Assembly (NCBI GenBank): GCA_002382325.1
Contig: DGAG01000005.1
Span: 1 to 64,000 of the forward strand
Origin: Epsilonproteobacteria bacterium UBA4036
GTDB lineage: Bacteria > Campylobacterota > Campylobacteria > Campylobacterales > Arcobacteraceae
Length of the DNA: 64,000 nt
Direction: 5' to 3'
The number at the start of each line of letters is the position of its first letter. Position 1 is the stretch's first letter. Position numbers and translations under genes: made by a program. Shown piece by piece: positions 44,485 through 54,118 of the stretch. The notes below the pieces were generated by a model. That model saw nothing but the letters and a program-made list of their open reading frames with translations, searched no databases and was not told the origin of the DNA.

Positions 44485-45567
44485 ATGAGATTATTGCGAT
44501 TGTTTTGTCTCCAAATATTTGCCGTTTCATCCATGTATGGTTTGCAAAATTATACCTTAGAAAGAGTTTTTTCTGGGTTTGGTGTGGTATGGGGAATGAC
44601 ATTTATGGATTCTCATACCATGCTTATAACACATAGAGAAGGTGAAATATATAAGCTGAATCTTCACAACAAAACATCCACAAAGCTTTTGAACCCTCCT
44701 AATGTTTATGCGTACAATCAAGGAGGACTGCTTGATATTCAAGTCTCTCCTTGGTATAAAAAAGAGGGGTGGATTTATTTTACCTATGTTAAAAAACAAA
44801 ACGATAAAGGGGTAACCACTTTAGCTCGAGCCAAACTAAAAGAGAATGCCTTTTTTGGTTGGGAAGAGTTATTAGTAACACACTCTGTAACAGACACAGG
44901 AGTTCATTTTGGAAGTCGTATCACGTTTGACAAAGAGGGTTATGTCTATTTTGGAGTAGGAGATAGGGGAGAGCGTTCCAATGGTCAAGATATTCAAAAT
45001 CATGCAGGAACGGTTATACGACTTCATCGTGATGGGTCAATACCCAAAGACAATCCTTTTGTAGGTAAAAATGGCCTCGATGAGATATACAGTTATGGAC
45101 ACAGAAATCCACAAGGACTTTTTTATGATGCAAAAAGAGAGATTCTTTTTGAGTGTGAACATGGACCAAGAGGTGGAGATGAGATTAATATTATACAAAA
45201 AAGCAAAAACTACGGTTGGGCTGTTGTCTCACACGGAAAAGAGTATTGGAATTTTTCTAATGTGGGCGAAGCCAAAAGCAAAAAAGGGATGGAAGACCCT
45301 ATGTATGTCTATACCCCTTCTATTGCCCCAAGTTCACTTATGGTTTACAGTGGAAAAGTGTTTAAAAACTGGGAAGGAGATCTTTTTTTGGGGGCTTTAG
45401 CCAAAACACATCTCAATAAAATAACTTTGGATAAACAGTTTAATGTAACGAAAGAAGAAAGACTTTTTGAAAATCTCAACCTTAGAATACGAAATGTGGT
45501 TGAATCACCTGATGGATTAATCTATTTTTCAAGTGATAGTGGGGAAATTTATGTAATAAAACCATAA
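44485..45567 (+). CDS. Periplasmic PQQ-type aldose/sorbosone sugar dehydrogenase
   Basis: This 360-residue protein has a signal peptide (about 1-20) and a six-bladed propeller of the glucose/sorbosone dehydrogenase (GSDH/YliI) family. Visible family sequences are GVVWGMTFMD, GGLLDIQVSPWY, GRITFDKEGYVYFGVGDRG-type text (HFGSRITFDKEG, about 140-151), GTVIRLHRDGSIPKDNPF, YGHRNPQGL, CEHGPRGGDEINII and YGWAVVSHG. Members oxidise aldoses using PQQ or a related quinone; whether this organism has PQQ is not shown here. It is a single gene with an AAAGGATT ribosome binding site. Confidence 0.92.
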   Translation: MRLLRLFCLQIFAVSSMYGLQNYTLERVFSGFGVVWGMTFMDSHTMLITHREGEIYKLNLHNKTSTKLLNPPNVYAYNQGGLLDIQVSPWYKKEGWIYFTYVKKQNDKGVTTLARAKLKENAFFGWEELLVTHSVTDTGVHFGSRITFDKEGYVYFGVGDRGERSNGQDIQNHAGTVIRLHRDGSIPKDNPFVGKNGLDEIYSYGHRNPQGLFYDAKREILFECEHGPRGGDEINIIQKSKNYGWAVVSHGKEYWNFSNVGEAKSKKGMEDPMYVYTPSIAPSSLMVYSGKVFKNWEGDLFLGALAKTHLNKITLDKQFNVTKEERLFENLNLRIRNVVESPDGLIYFSSDSGEIYVIKP

Positions 45568-45703
45568 AAGAGTTTAAAAAATAGGAAGAACAGAGTCTTT
45601 GATTTTTAAACATGGTGAAACAGATGTTTATTTTAGCCCTTTCTAACCTTACATTGAATAGTATGAATATTATTTGAAAACAATTTAATAAAGGTTAGGT
45701 GCT

Positions 45704-46957
45704 ATGGAACAGATTAAAAACTCACTTTTTCTTATCTCTTCACTCTTTTTTTCGATTGCTTTTTTAGCCATTGGCTATGGGATGATGATTACGTTTATTG
45801 GAGTCTATTTAAAACAAATGGGAGCATCAAATCTTTCAATTGGTTTGATTAACTCTGCCTTTTTTTTAGGGGCAATGGCGTCCTCAATATTCAGTCAAAA
45901 AATTATTTCAAGTATCGGACACATTCGAAGTTTTGCCACTTTTGCTGCTTTGATGGTGATTACTTTTTTACTTCATTCGATTTTTTTAAATGAACTCTTT
46001 TGGGGAGTTTTACGACTTATTTCAGGGTTTGCTTTTTATGCTTTGTTAATCATATTGGAAAGTTGGCTCAATGAAAAAAGTTCCAATGAAAAACGTGGAG
46101 AAATTTTGGCAGTTTATACCATTATTTTTTATCTATCCACTGCTTTGGGACAACTTATTTTAAGTATTCCTACGGCATCGGAATATTTTATCTTTACTGT
46201 GGGTTCAGTTTTGGTGCTGTTGTCCTTGATTTTTATTGCCATGACAAAAATTAAAGAACCCATTTTAAAACCCTTTGGGCAATACAGTTTTCCTAAGCTG
46301 TACTTTATTGTTCCCTTGGCCCTTGCAGGCAGTTTTATTGGAGGATTTTTTGTGGGTGGATTTTTTACCATGGTACCTTTGTATATTTTAAATTTATTTG
46401 ATTCCACACAGATGTTATCAATTTTTATGGCAGTAACTATTCTAGGAGGATTGGTTTCTCAATGGCCCATAGGAAAACTCTCCGACAAATACGGACGGCG
46501 AAAACTGATTGCATTTTGTGGATTTTTTACGGCTTTCGTCTCTTTTTTATTTGTCATATTGCCCCATTTTGAAATACTGTATTATATTTTGGGCGTTTTA
46601 TTGGGAGTGAGTATTTTTGCCATTTATCCTTTGAGTTTATCCCGTGCGAATGATGTTTTAGATGAAAACAAAGATATTGTAGAAATCAGTCGAGCACTGC
46701 TTTTTACGTATGGGTTAGGCTCTTTTGTTGCTCCTATTGTGATTGGTTTTGGCTTTAAGTTTATCAATGAAGATATTATTTTTCTGCTTTTTGTTGTATT
46801 GGGACTTTTTTTGGCGTTATATTCTTTATCAAGACAACGCATTGCTGATGATGATATGAGTGTTTTTGTCAATGTTCCTGTTGCTTCGGGTGCAGTTATG
46901 CCTGAGTTTGACCCACGGCAAGATGAACAGTGGGTAGAAGAGCATACAAAAAATTAA
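45704..46957 (+). CDS. MFS transporter (YcaD-like)
   Basis: This major-facilitator permease of 417 residues has about 12 hydrophobic helices. Helices 2-3 are joined by a loop with SQKIISSIGHIR, and helices 8-9 by GKLSDKYGRRKLI (about 252-264), a clear MFS signature. The N-terminal text IGYGMMITFIGVYLKQMGAS resembles the YcaD subgroup. The C-terminus is cytoplasmic and acidic and ends DEQWVEEHTKN. The substrate is unknown. It is preceded by AAAGGTTAGG. Nothing nearby indicates a pathway. Confidence 0.88.
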   Translation: MEQIKNSLFLISSLFFSIAFLAIGYGMMITFIGVYLKQMGASNLSIGLINSAFFLGAMASSIFSQKIISSIGHIRSFATFAALMVITFLLHSIFLNELFWGVLRLISGFAFYALLIILESWLNEKSSNEKRGEILAVYTIIFYLSTALGQLILSIPTASEYFIFTVGSVLVLLSLIFIAMTKIKEPILKPFGQYSFPKLYFIVPLALAGSFIGGFFVGGFFTMVPLYILNLFDSTQMLSIFMAVTILGGLVSQWPIGKLSDKYGRRKLIAFCGFFTAFVSFLFVILPHFEILYYILGVLLGVSIFAIYPLSLSRANDVLDENKDIVEISRALLFTYGLGSFVAPIVIGFGFKFINEDIIFLLFVVLGLFLALYSLSRQRIADDDMSVFVNVPVASGAVMPEFDPRQDEQWVEEHTKN

Positions 46958-47003
46958 CAAGATTAAAAAAGAAGAATCCAACACAGATTAACGCTTATTT
47001 TGT

Positions 47004-47009
47004 TATAAT
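47004..47009 (+). promoter_or_regulatory. -10 box of the double-sensor kinase gene
   Basis: A TATAAT lies 27 bases upstream of the TTG start at 47036 in a 78-base intergenic gap. Confidence 0.5.
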
Positions 47010-47035
47010 ATTTCCAAATTGAATAAGGAAAACAT

Positions 47036-49633
47036 TTGTTTAAAAAATCGATATACGGTTTTATCTTTTTACTCTTTTTTAATGTCTCTTTATACGCCAA
47101 TGAACTTCAAAAAGTGACTTTACAACTCTCATGGTTTGACCAATTTCAGTTTGCAGGGTATTATATTGCCAAGGAAAAAGGGTTTTATGAAGCGGTTGGA
47201 TTGGATGTTGAAATCAAACCGTTTGAGTTTGGAATCGATATTCCTTTGGAAGTCAGTAATGGCACAATTGATTTTGCCGTAGGGCGAGAAACCCTGATTT
47301 TGGAACGAGCCAAAAACCGTGATATCGTGGCGTTGTATGCGTTGTTTCAAGCGACACCTTTGGTGTTATTAAGTACCAAAGAATCAGGGATTGACTCCAT
47401 TAATGATTTTAAATCCAAACGAATTATGACCACCATTGATGATGCCAGTGAAGTCTCTTTAAAAGCGATGATCAGTTCTCATAATGTGCGATTGGAAGAG
47501 CTGAATTTTTTAAAACATTCGCATAATATTCAGGATTTAATCCAGAAAAAAACGGATGTTATTTCGGCGTATATTTCCAAATCACCTTTTGATTTAAACC
47601 AATTAGGGGTGGAGTACAATATGTTTGACCCTAAAGCGTATGGCTTTGATATGTACAGTGATTTTTTATATACCAGCCATCAGTTTTTGAACAACCAAAA
47701 TACCATTGTGAAACGTTTTAAGGAAGCCTCTTTAAAAGGGTGGGAGTATGCCTATTCCAATATTGACCAAACCGCACAGTTCATTTTTGAAAAATATAAT
47801 TCTCAAAATATAAGTTTAGAAGCTTTGATTTTTGAAGGCACTGAATTGAAAAAGCTTTCATATTTTAATACCAATGAATTAGGCGTGATTCGACATGAAA
47901 AATTGCAACGTATTTATGATTTATACAATGTCATGGGGTTGGTAGAAAAACAAATTAAAATCAAAGATTTTTTGGTACCCGATATTTTAAACGCACGTGA
48001 ACTTTCTCAAGATGAAGTGGCGTATTTGAGTGAAAATCAGAGCATAAAAATGTGTATCATTCCTGAAGCGATGCCTTATTCGGATATTAAAAATGGCAAT
48101 TTGATTGGATTTGTTGCTGATTATGTCAAATTGATAGAAGAGTATTTGCATGTGCATTTTGAACTCGTACCCACAAAAAATATGGCACAAACCTTGCAAT
48201 TCTTACAAGAAGGAAAATGTGAAGTTTTACCTACGGCTCAAATGACTGAATCTCGTAAAGAGTTTTTAAATTTCACCAAAGAGTATATCCATATTCCTTT
48301 TGTACTGTTAACTCAAAACAATCAACCTTTTTTCAGCGATATATTTGCCATACAAGATAAAAAAATTGCTTTAGTTAAGGGGTATGCAATTTCGGATTTA
48401 CTTAAAAAGAAGTACAGCAACTTTGAGTTTATTGATGTCAATACCTTAGACCAAGCCTTTGCCATGGTTGAAAAATCGCAAGTTTTTGCTACCATTGCCC
48501 CTTTGGCAACGGCTTTGTACAAACTGCAAGAAGAGAACATTGCCACTTTGAAAATCTCGGGTAAACTTGATGAGGTCAATAATCTGCGATTGAGTGTGAT
48601 TAAACAAAAGCCTGTTTTATTTGATATTTTAAATAAAACAGTCAATTCCTTAGATGAAAACAGTGTGAAAAGTTTGCTTAATAAATGGATGTATATTCAC
48701 TATGAAAAAGAGTTTGATTCTACGTTGTTGTGGCAAATTTTGTTTGTATTTGGTTTGATTTTAGTGGCGATTTTATATCGACAACGACTGCTTAAAGATA
48801 TGAACAAAGAGTTGCAAAATAAAGTGGAAGAAAAGACCAAAGAACTGATTGTCATCAATGCCCAACTTGAACACAGAATTAAACAAGAAGTGGAGAAAAA
48901 CTTAAAAAAAGACCGTATTTTATCACGACAATCTAAAATGGCATCCATGGGAGAAATGATAGAAAACATTGCGCACCAATGGCGACAGCCTTTAAGTATT
49001 ATTTCTACGGGGGCAAGTGGCTTAAAACTTCAAAAAGAGATGGATAATCTCAATGATGAGGTGTTTGAAGAGACTCTTGAAGCCATTATTAAAACATCAA
49101 ATTATCTCTCTTCAACCATTGATGACTTTCGTTATTTCTTTAAACCTCAAAAAGAAAAAGAGGAGTTTGAAATTAAAAATGCCATCAATAAAAGCTTGGA
49201 TTTGCTCTCTTTACATTTAAAAGAGATAGAAATTATTAAAACCATTCAAAATGCAAAAGTCTATGGTTTTGAAAATGAATTGATTCAAGTGTTTATTAAT
49301 ATTTTTAATAATGCCAAAGACGCGTTCAGAAGTAAAACGGTAGGGCGAAAGATGATTTTTATAGATGCGTATAAAAAACACGATGATTTGGTCATAAAAA
49401 TCAAAGATAATGCCGGTGGGATTCCTGAAGATATTATCAGTAAAGTGAGTGAACCGTATTTTACGACCAAACATAAAAGTCAAGGTACGGGCATAGGGCT
49501 TTATATGTGTGAAGAGATTTTACGAAAACATATGAATGCCACGTTAGAGATTGAAAATATAACGTTTGAATATGAAAAAGAGCATTGCAAAGGGGCAATG
49601 TTTATTATTGTGATGAAAAAAGTATCCGTATGA
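47036..49633 (+). CDS. Histidine kinase with two periplasmic binding-protein domains (NMT1/THI5 and SBP_bac_3)
   Basis: This 865-residue sensor kinase starts with a signal-like helix (about 1-21). An NMT1/THI5-like domain follows (about 24-320, LQLSWFDQFQFAGYYIAKEK), then an SBP_bac_3 domain (about 335-555, MCIIPEAMPYSDI and GFVADYVKLIEE). A membrane helix (about 563-582), a coiled coil and the kinase core come next, with HQWRQPLSII (about 645), N-box NIFNNAKDA, DNAGG and GTGIGLYM. It therefore joins two periplasmic ligand-binding folds to one kinase. The ligands are unknown; NMT1 domains bind pyrimidine-like or sulfonate-type small molecules. The start is TTG after AAGGAAAA. The stop overlaps the Nudix gene start (ATGA). 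No response regulator gene is adjacent. Confidence 0.9.
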   Translation: MFKKSIYGFIFLLFFNVSLYANELQKVTLQLSWFDQFQFAGYYIAKEKGFYEAVGLDVEIKPFEFGIDIPLEVSNGTIDFAVGRETLILERAKNRDIVALYALFQATPLVLLSTKESGIDSINDFKSKRIMTTIDDASEVSLKAMISSHNVRLEELNFLKHSHNIQDLIQKKTDVISAYISKSPFDLNQLGVEYNMFDPKAYGFDMYSDFLYTSHQFLNNQNTIVKRFKEASLKGWEYAYSNIDQTAQFIFEKYNSQNISLEALIFEGTELKKLSYFNTNELGVIRHEKLQRIYDLYNVMGLVEKQIKIKDFLVPDILNARELSQDEVAYLSENQSIKMCIIPEAMPYSDIKNGNLIGFVADYVKLIEEYLHVHFELVPTKNMAQTLQFLQEGKCEVLPTAQMTESRKEFLNFTKEYIHIPFVLLTQNNQPFFSDIFAIQDKKIALVKGYAISDLLKKKYSNFEFIDVNTLDQAFAMVEKSQVFATIAPLATALYKLQEENIATLKISGKLDEVNNLRLSVIKQKPVLFDILNKTVNSLDENSVKSLLNKWMYIHYEKEFDSTLLWQILFVFGLILVAILYRQRLLKDMNKELQNKVEEKTKELIVINAQLEHRIKQEVEKNLKKDRILSRQSKMASMGEMIENIAHQWRQPLSIISTGASGLKLQKEMDNLNDEVFEETLEAIIKTSNYLSSTIDDFRYFFKPQKEKEEFEIKNAINKSLDLLSLHLKEIEIIKTIQNAKVYGFENELIQVFINIFNNAKDAFRSKTVGRKMIFIDAYKKHDDLVIKIKDNAGGIPEDIISKVSEPYFTTKHKSQGTGIGLYMCEEILRKHMNATLEIENITFEYEKEHCKGAMFIIVMKKVSV

Positions 49634-50286
49634 AAAAAAAAGATTTAAAACGATTATTAAAAAATCTTCCTAAAACTCCTAATGTTATGGGACGAGATAA
49701 ACTGTTCAACAGTGCTGTGTTGATTCCTTTTGTTAAAATTAAAGGAGAGTATTTTATTCTTTTTCAAAAAAGAGCACAACATATTCGCCAAGGGGGCGAT
49801 ATTTGTTTTCCTGGGGGTGGATTTGAAGAGGGCATAGACAAAAGCTTTAAACAAACAGCCTTAAGAGAAACCAAAGAGGAGTTGGGCATAAAGAAAAAAG
49901 ACATCAAAATCATTGGAAGGCTTGATACCATGGTGGCTGCTTTTGGTGCTATTGTGGAGCCTTTTGTGGCATTGATAAAAAAATCGGCACTTAAAACCAT
50001 GAAAATAGATGAAAATGAAGTGGAAAAAACGTTGCTGATTCCTTTGGATTATTTTAAAAAACATGAAGTGTTGGAGTATAATTTACGCAGTGAAGTTAAG
50101 CCTTATCATATTGATGAATTTGGTAACAAAGAGGTCTATTTTCCTGTCGATGAACTGGGGTTGCCACAAACTTATCAACAACCATGGGGACATAAAAAAC
50201 ATAAAGTGTATGTCTATAAGTATGAAGATGAAGTGATTTGGGGTATGACCGCAGTGATTTTAAACGATTTACTCAAAAGATATTAA
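49630..50286 (+). CDS. Nudix hydrolase (CoA pyrophosphatase, NudL-like)
   Basis: This 218-residue Nudix enzyme has the box GGGFEEGIDKSFKQTALRET-KEELGI at about 59-84, matching the GX5EX7REUXEEXGU pattern. It is preceded by FQKRAQHIRQGGDICFPGG, the NuCoA-type UPF0035 signature. It is therefore likely to hydrolyse CoA or acyl-CoA pyrophosphate bonds. The frame is open upstream to 49585, but ATG at 49630 overlaps the kinase stop (ATGA) and gives a basic start MKKKDLKR. It is co-transcribed with the FAH-family gene nine bases downstream. Confidence 0.88.
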   Translation: MKKKDLKRLLKNLPKTPNVMGRDKLFNSAVLIPFVKIKGEYFILFQKRAQHIRQGGDICFPGGGFEEGIDKSFKQTALRETKEELGIKKKDIKIIGRLDTMVAAFGAIVEPFVALIKKSALKTMKIDENEVEKTLLIPLDYFKKHEVLEYNLRSEVKPYHIDEFGNKEVYFPVDELGLPQTYQQPWGHKKHKVYVYKYEDEVIWGMTAVILNDLLKRY

Positions 50287-50295
50287 GGAAAAAGA

Positions 50296-50910
50296 ATGAA
50301 TGTAATTCGGTGTGAAAACCAATCTATTTGTCCCTCAAAAGTGGTTTGTATTGGGCGAAATTATGCTGAACATATTGCTGAATTAAACAATGAAATTCCA
50401 GAAGAAATGGTATTTTTTATTAAACCCAACTCAGCTATTTCTACGAGATTAAAACTTCCTAAGAATGGACAAAAATGCCACTATGAAGCCGAAATCTCAT
50501 TTTTAATTCAAAATCAAAAAATCAGCGCCGTTGGTTTTGGTTTGGACTTAACCCTACGAGAAGTTCAAACCCACTTAAAACAAAAAGGGTTGCCGTGGGA
50601 ACGTGCGAAAGCTTTTGATGGTTCGGCGGTTTTTTCTGAATTTGTCCCTTTTTTATATCAAGGTGATAATTTGGAAGTACAATTGTATATCAATGCCGTT
50701 TTGGTTCAACAAGGGGAGGTTGATATGATGATACACAAACCCCAAGCGATTTTAAAAGAGGCACAAACGTTTTTAAGCTTTGAAGAGAATGATATTTTAA
50801 TGACTGGAACACCTAAAGGGGTAGGAGAAATAAAAAAAGGGGATATCTTTTTGGGAAGAATTTTATCAAATAATAAAATATTGCTTGAAAAAGAGTTTAT
50901 CGTAGAGTGA
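50296..50910 (+). CDS. Fumarylacetoacetate hydrolase family protein
   Basis: This 204-residue enzyme of the FAH/HpcE fold has CIGRNYAEHIAEL (about 17-29), a metal-ligand segment HYEAEISFLI (about 62-71), an LPWERAKAFDGSAVF stretch (about 94-108) and LMTGTPKGVGEIKKGD (about 174-189). Members are metal-dependent hydrolases, decarboxylases or oxaloacetate tautomerases. The exact reaction cannot be decided here. It follows the Nudix gene by nine bases with AAGGAAAA as ribosome binding site. Confidence 0.88.
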   Translation: MNVIRCENQSICPSKVVCIGRNYAEHIAELNNEIPEEMVFFIKPNSAISTRLKLPKNGQKCHYEAEISFLIQNQKISAVGFGLDLTLREVQTHLKQKGLPWERAKAFDGSAVFSEFVPFLYQGDNLEVQLYINAVLVQQGEVDMMIHKPQAILKEAQTFLSFEENDILMTGTPKGVGEIKKGDIFLGRILSNNKILLEKEFIVE

Positions 50911-50973
50911 TTTTTAGTTCACAAATGCTATTCTTATAAAAATAATAATAAATTTACAGTTAGGTTTTAAAGA

Positions 50974-52407
50974 ATGAATTTAAAAAACAAAGTTGTTTTT
51001 ATCGTGACGTTTTTGTTAATCTCATTTTCAGTGGGATCTTCGGTTTTAAACTATGTAAAATCTTTAGAAGAGACACAAATTCAACTTAAAGAACGTTCTC
51101 TTCCGTTATCGATTGATAACATTTATACTGAAGTACAAAAAAACTTGATTGAGCCTACCCTCGTTTCATCAATGATGGCAAACGATACGTTTTTAAAAGA
51201 TTGGTTGATGCACGAAGAGCTTGATGTAGAAAAAATTGCCAAGTATTTAGAAACCATTAAAAACAAATACAATATGTTCAGCACTTTTTTGGTCTCTGAA
51301 AAAAGTGGCAATTATTATACGGCAAAAGGTTTACTTGAAAAAGTCAAAGAAGGTAACCCCAACAATGCGTGGTATTTTCGATTTAAAGAGATTCAAGAAC
51401 CCTATGAAATCAATCTTGACTTTAACAAATATATGGGCGATTCTTTGATTATGTTTATTAACTACAAAATTTTTGATGAAACCTATCATTATTTGGGAGC
51501 AACAGGAATTGGTATTAAAATTTCGTATATCAATGAAATGCTCAAACACTTTCGAGTCAAATACAATTTTAATGTTTACTTTGTCAATAAAGAAGGAGAG
51601 GTTGTCCTTTCAGAAGTAGGGGTAAATCGAGTTTCTCATTTGAATGAACTCAAAGAATTAAGTGCGTTAAGCAGTCAAATTTTAGAAGAAAGTTCAAAAA
51701 CCTTAGAGTATACCAAAGAGGGAAATCACTATATCTTAAACACCAAATATATCAAAGAGTTGAATCTTTATTTACTCGTAGAAGCTAAAATTGAAGAGTT
51801 TACACAAGAAGTGGAAAAAACGTTTATTTTGAACTTGATGACCTCTTTAATGGTGACATTTATTATTATTGCTATTATTTTATATACCGTCAAAGGGTAC
51901 AATAAAAAACTCGAACACTTAGCGGCGTATGACAGTTTAACCAAATTGCCCAATCGGCGAACATTTAATTTAAATTTTGAAAAGGCATTGCGTTTGTACA
52001 AACGTGATAAAGTACCACGAAGTATTATTTTCTTTGATATTGATAATTTCAAACTCATCAATGATAACTATGGACATTTACTCGGTGATACGGTTTTAAA
52101 ACGAATTGCAACGATTTTGAATGTACAAATTAGAAGCAGTGATAATATTTCACGATGGGGTGGAGAGGAGTTTTTGATTTTACTGCATGACTCTTCTTTA
52201 GAGGATTCTTTTGATGTCGCAGAAAAATTACGGGTGGCATTTGAAAATGATATCGAGTTGCATGATTTAGTTAAAGGGGGCGTGACGTCAAGTTTTGGTG
52301 TGACCTCATTTCAAGTTGATGATACCATTGAAAAAATTGTAACGCGAGCCGATGAAGCGTTGTATAAAGCCAAACATCAAGGCAAAAATTGTGTGGTAAA
52401 AGGATAA
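50974..52407 (+). CDS. Cache-domain diguanylate cyclase
   Basis: This membrane enzyme of 477 residues makes cyclic di-GMP. Membrane helices at about 7-25 and 288-308 flank a large periplasmic double-Cache-like domain (about 35-280, with FSTFLVSEKSGNYYTAKGL and YLGATGIGIKISYI). The cytoplasmic GGDEF domain has YDSLTKLPNRRTF, FFDIDNFKLINDNYGH, active GGEEF (about 408) and DEALYKAKHQGKN. No RxxD inhibitory site is obvious at the usual place. msrB starts two bases after its stop, so they may share a transcript. Confidence 0.92.
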   Translation: MNLKNKVVFIVTFLLISFSVGSSVLNYVKSLEETQIQLKERSLPLSIDNIYTEVQKNLIEPTLVSSMMANDTFLKDWLMHEELDVEKIAKYLETIKNKYNMFSTFLVSEKSGNYYTAKGLLEKVKEGNPNNAWYFRFKEIQEPYEINLDFNKYMGDSLIMFINYKIFDETYHYLGATGIGIKISYINEMLKHFRVKYNFNVYFVNKEGEVVLSEVGVNRVSHLNELKELSALSSQILEESSKTLEYTKEGNHYILNTKYIKELNLYLLVEAKIEEFTQEVEKTFILNLMTSLMVTFIIIAIILYTVKGYNKKLEHLAAYDSLTKLPNRRTFNLNFEKALRLYKRDKVPRSIIFFDIDNFKLINDNYGHLLGDTVLKRIATILNVQIRSSDNISRWGGEEFLILLHDSSLEDSFDVAEKLRVAFENDIELHDLVKGGVTSSFGVTSFQVDDTIEKIVTRADEALYKAKHQGKNCVVKG

Positions 52408-52409
52408 AT

Positions 52410-52769
52410 ATGCACTACAATGAATTAACCGATGAAGAGAGATATGTCATAGAACAAAAAGGAACAGAACGCCCTTTTAGTGGAGAGTATAACGACTTTT
52501 TTCAAGAAGGCACGTTTCATTGTAAAAAGTGTGGTGCAAAATTGTATGACTCAATTTCCAAGTTCTCCTCAGGGTGCGGTTGGCCCAGTTTTGATGATGA
52601 TTTAGGCAATGTCAAAAGAGTTCCCGATAAAGACGGCAGACGCACTGAAATTGTGTGTGCTTCTTGCGGTGGACATTTGGGGCATGTTTTCCAAGGAGAA
52701 GGGTTCACGGCTAAAAATACACGGCATTGTGTCAACTCGGTTTCAATAACATTTAAAGCACGTGCATGA
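52410..52769 (+). CDS. msrB: Peptide-methionine (R)-S-oxide reductase MsrB
   Basis: This enzyme repairs R-methionine sulfoxide. Its 119 residues contain two zinc-binding pairs, CKKCGAK and CASCGGH. SSGCGWPSF and the catalytic Cys in NTRHCVNSVS near the C-terminus (about residue 109) are also present. The open frame extends to 52389, but ATG at 52410 gives the family start MHYNELTDEERYVIEQKGTE and sits two bases after the upstream stop. Its stop overlaps the start of the NYN gene (ATGA). msrA lies one gene downstream. Confidence 0.95.
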   Translation: MHYNELTDEERYVIEQKGTERPFSGEYNDFFQEGTFHCKKCGAKLYDSISKFSSGCGWPSFDDDLGNVKRVPDKDGRRTEIVCASCGGHLGHVFQGEGFTAKNTRHCVNSVSITFKARA

Positions 52770-53500
52770 ATACGCCACAAATTAACATTGCCATGCTGAT
52801 TGATTGTGATAATGTCAGTGCAAAATATATTGACAGCATAATCAACGATTTATCCAAATACGGTACCATAAATATCCGAAACGCGTATGGAAATTGGAAA
52901 GACAAACGTCTTCAAGGGTGGGAAGATGTGTTGCACAAATACAACATCAAACCCATTCAACAATTTGCTTATACCAAAGGAAAAAATGCCAGCGATATTG
53001 CCATGGTGATTGATATTATGGATTTGCTCTACACCAAAGAGTTAGGGGCAGTTGCCTTGATTACGAGCGACAGTGATTTTACCCCAGTTGTTTCACGTAT
53101 TTTATCCAATGGGTTAACGGTATATGGCTATGGTGAAGATAAAACCCCCGAATCGTTTGTCAATGCGTGTTCTCAATTTATTTATGTGGAAAAACTTTTT
53201 GACTATACCAAAGAGGATGTTACAAGTGTCAATACCAACAATAAACTCAGCAAAACACAACTTCGAAAAGATACCAAACTTGTAGCTCTTTTACGAAAAG
53301 CAGCTGAACAAACCTCCGATGACAGTGGTTGGTCAAATATTGCTGCTGTTGGATTGTATATCAATCAAAACTCCTCTTTTTCGCCCATTAATTATGGATA
53401 TAAAAAATTAGGAGAACTCATCAAAGCCACAGAATTGTTTGAGATTAAAATTTTGGGTGAAAATAAAACCATTATGCTTATTCGCGATAACCGATTTTAA
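52766..53500 (+). CDS. NYN (LabA/DUF88) domain protein with C-terminal LOTUS/OST-HTH domain
   Basis: This 244-residue protein has an N-terminal NYN PIN-like nuclease domain (about 5-150). The conserved acidic residues are in AMLIDCDNV (about 9-17), KNASDIAMVIDIMDL (about 73-87) and LITSDSDFTPVV (about 95-106). The C-terminal part (about 165-240) fits an OST-HTH/LOTUS RNA-binding domain, with KLVALLRKAAEQ...GWSNIAAVG and YGYKKLGELI. It is probably an RNA-directed protein of unknown biological role. It is wedged between msrB (four-base overlap) and msrA (11 bases). Confidence 0.88.
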   Translation: MNTPQINIAMLIDCDNVSAKYIDSIINDLSKYGTINIRNAYGNWKDKRLQGWEDVLHKYNIKPIQQFAYTKGKNASDIAMVIDIMDLLYTKELGAVALITSDSDFTPVVSRILSNGLTVYGYGEDKTPESFVNACSQFIYVEKLFDYTKEDVTSVNTNNKLSKTQLRKDTKLVALLRKAAEQTSDDSGWSNIAAVGLYINQNSSFSPINYGYKKLGELIKATELFEIKILGENKTIMLIRDNRF

Positions 53501-53511
53501 AAGGAGATAAC

Positions 53512-54003
53512 ATGGCAACACAACAAGCGTATTTCGCCGCGGGTTGTTTCTGGGGAGTGGAATACTATTTCCAACAAACACAAGGGGTTATGAGTGCAAT
53601 AAGTGGTTATATGGGCGGGGTAACACCCAATCCCAGTTACAAAGAAGTTTGCACTGGATTGACGGGGCATTTAGAAGTAGTAGAAGTTAATTATGAGGAT
53701 ACACAAATCTCATATGAATCGTTGGTTAAACTTTTTTTTGAAATCCACGATTTTACTCAAACTAATGGACAAGGTCCTGATATTGGAAGCCAATACTTAA
53801 GCGCTATTTTTTATCGCAATGAAGAAGAAAAAAAGATTGCCAAAGCGTTAATTGAACAACTGCAATCCAAAGGTTATCAGGTTGCGACTTTTTTGATTTC
53901 AACACACAACACACCTTTTTTTCAAGCAGAAGAGTACCATCAAGATTATTATTTTAAAACAGGCAAAACACCTTATTGTCATGGGTATAAAAAGATATTT
54001 TAA
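53512..54003 (+). CDS. msrA: Peptide-methionine (S)-S-oxide reductase MsrA
   Basis: This enzyme repairs S-methionine sulfoxide. Its 163 residues show the catalytic motif GCFWGVEYYF (about 11-20), the GYMGG and GHLEVVEV segments and YHQDYYF. A possible resolving Cys lies near the C-terminus in PYCHGYK. An AAAGGAG ribosome binding site precedes the ATG. With msrB two genes upstream it completes repair of both methionine sulfoxide epimers. Confidence 0.96.
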   Translation: MATQQAYFAAGCFWGVEYYFQQTQGVMSAISGYMGGVTPNPSYKEVCTGLTGHLEVVEVNYEDTQISYESLVKLFFEIHDFTQTNGQGPDIGSQYLSAIFYRNEEEKKIAKALIEQLQSKGYQVATFLISTHNTPFFQAEEYHQDYYFKTGKTPYCHGYKKIF

Positions 54004-54118
54004 TATTTTTTAAAACTCTTTTATTCTCTTTACGATAATTAATTTTTCAACTTTTTTTGCGATGTATTTGCGAGATGAGTTGGCTATAATTTTTATACAC
54101 GTTCAAAAAGGTATAGAA

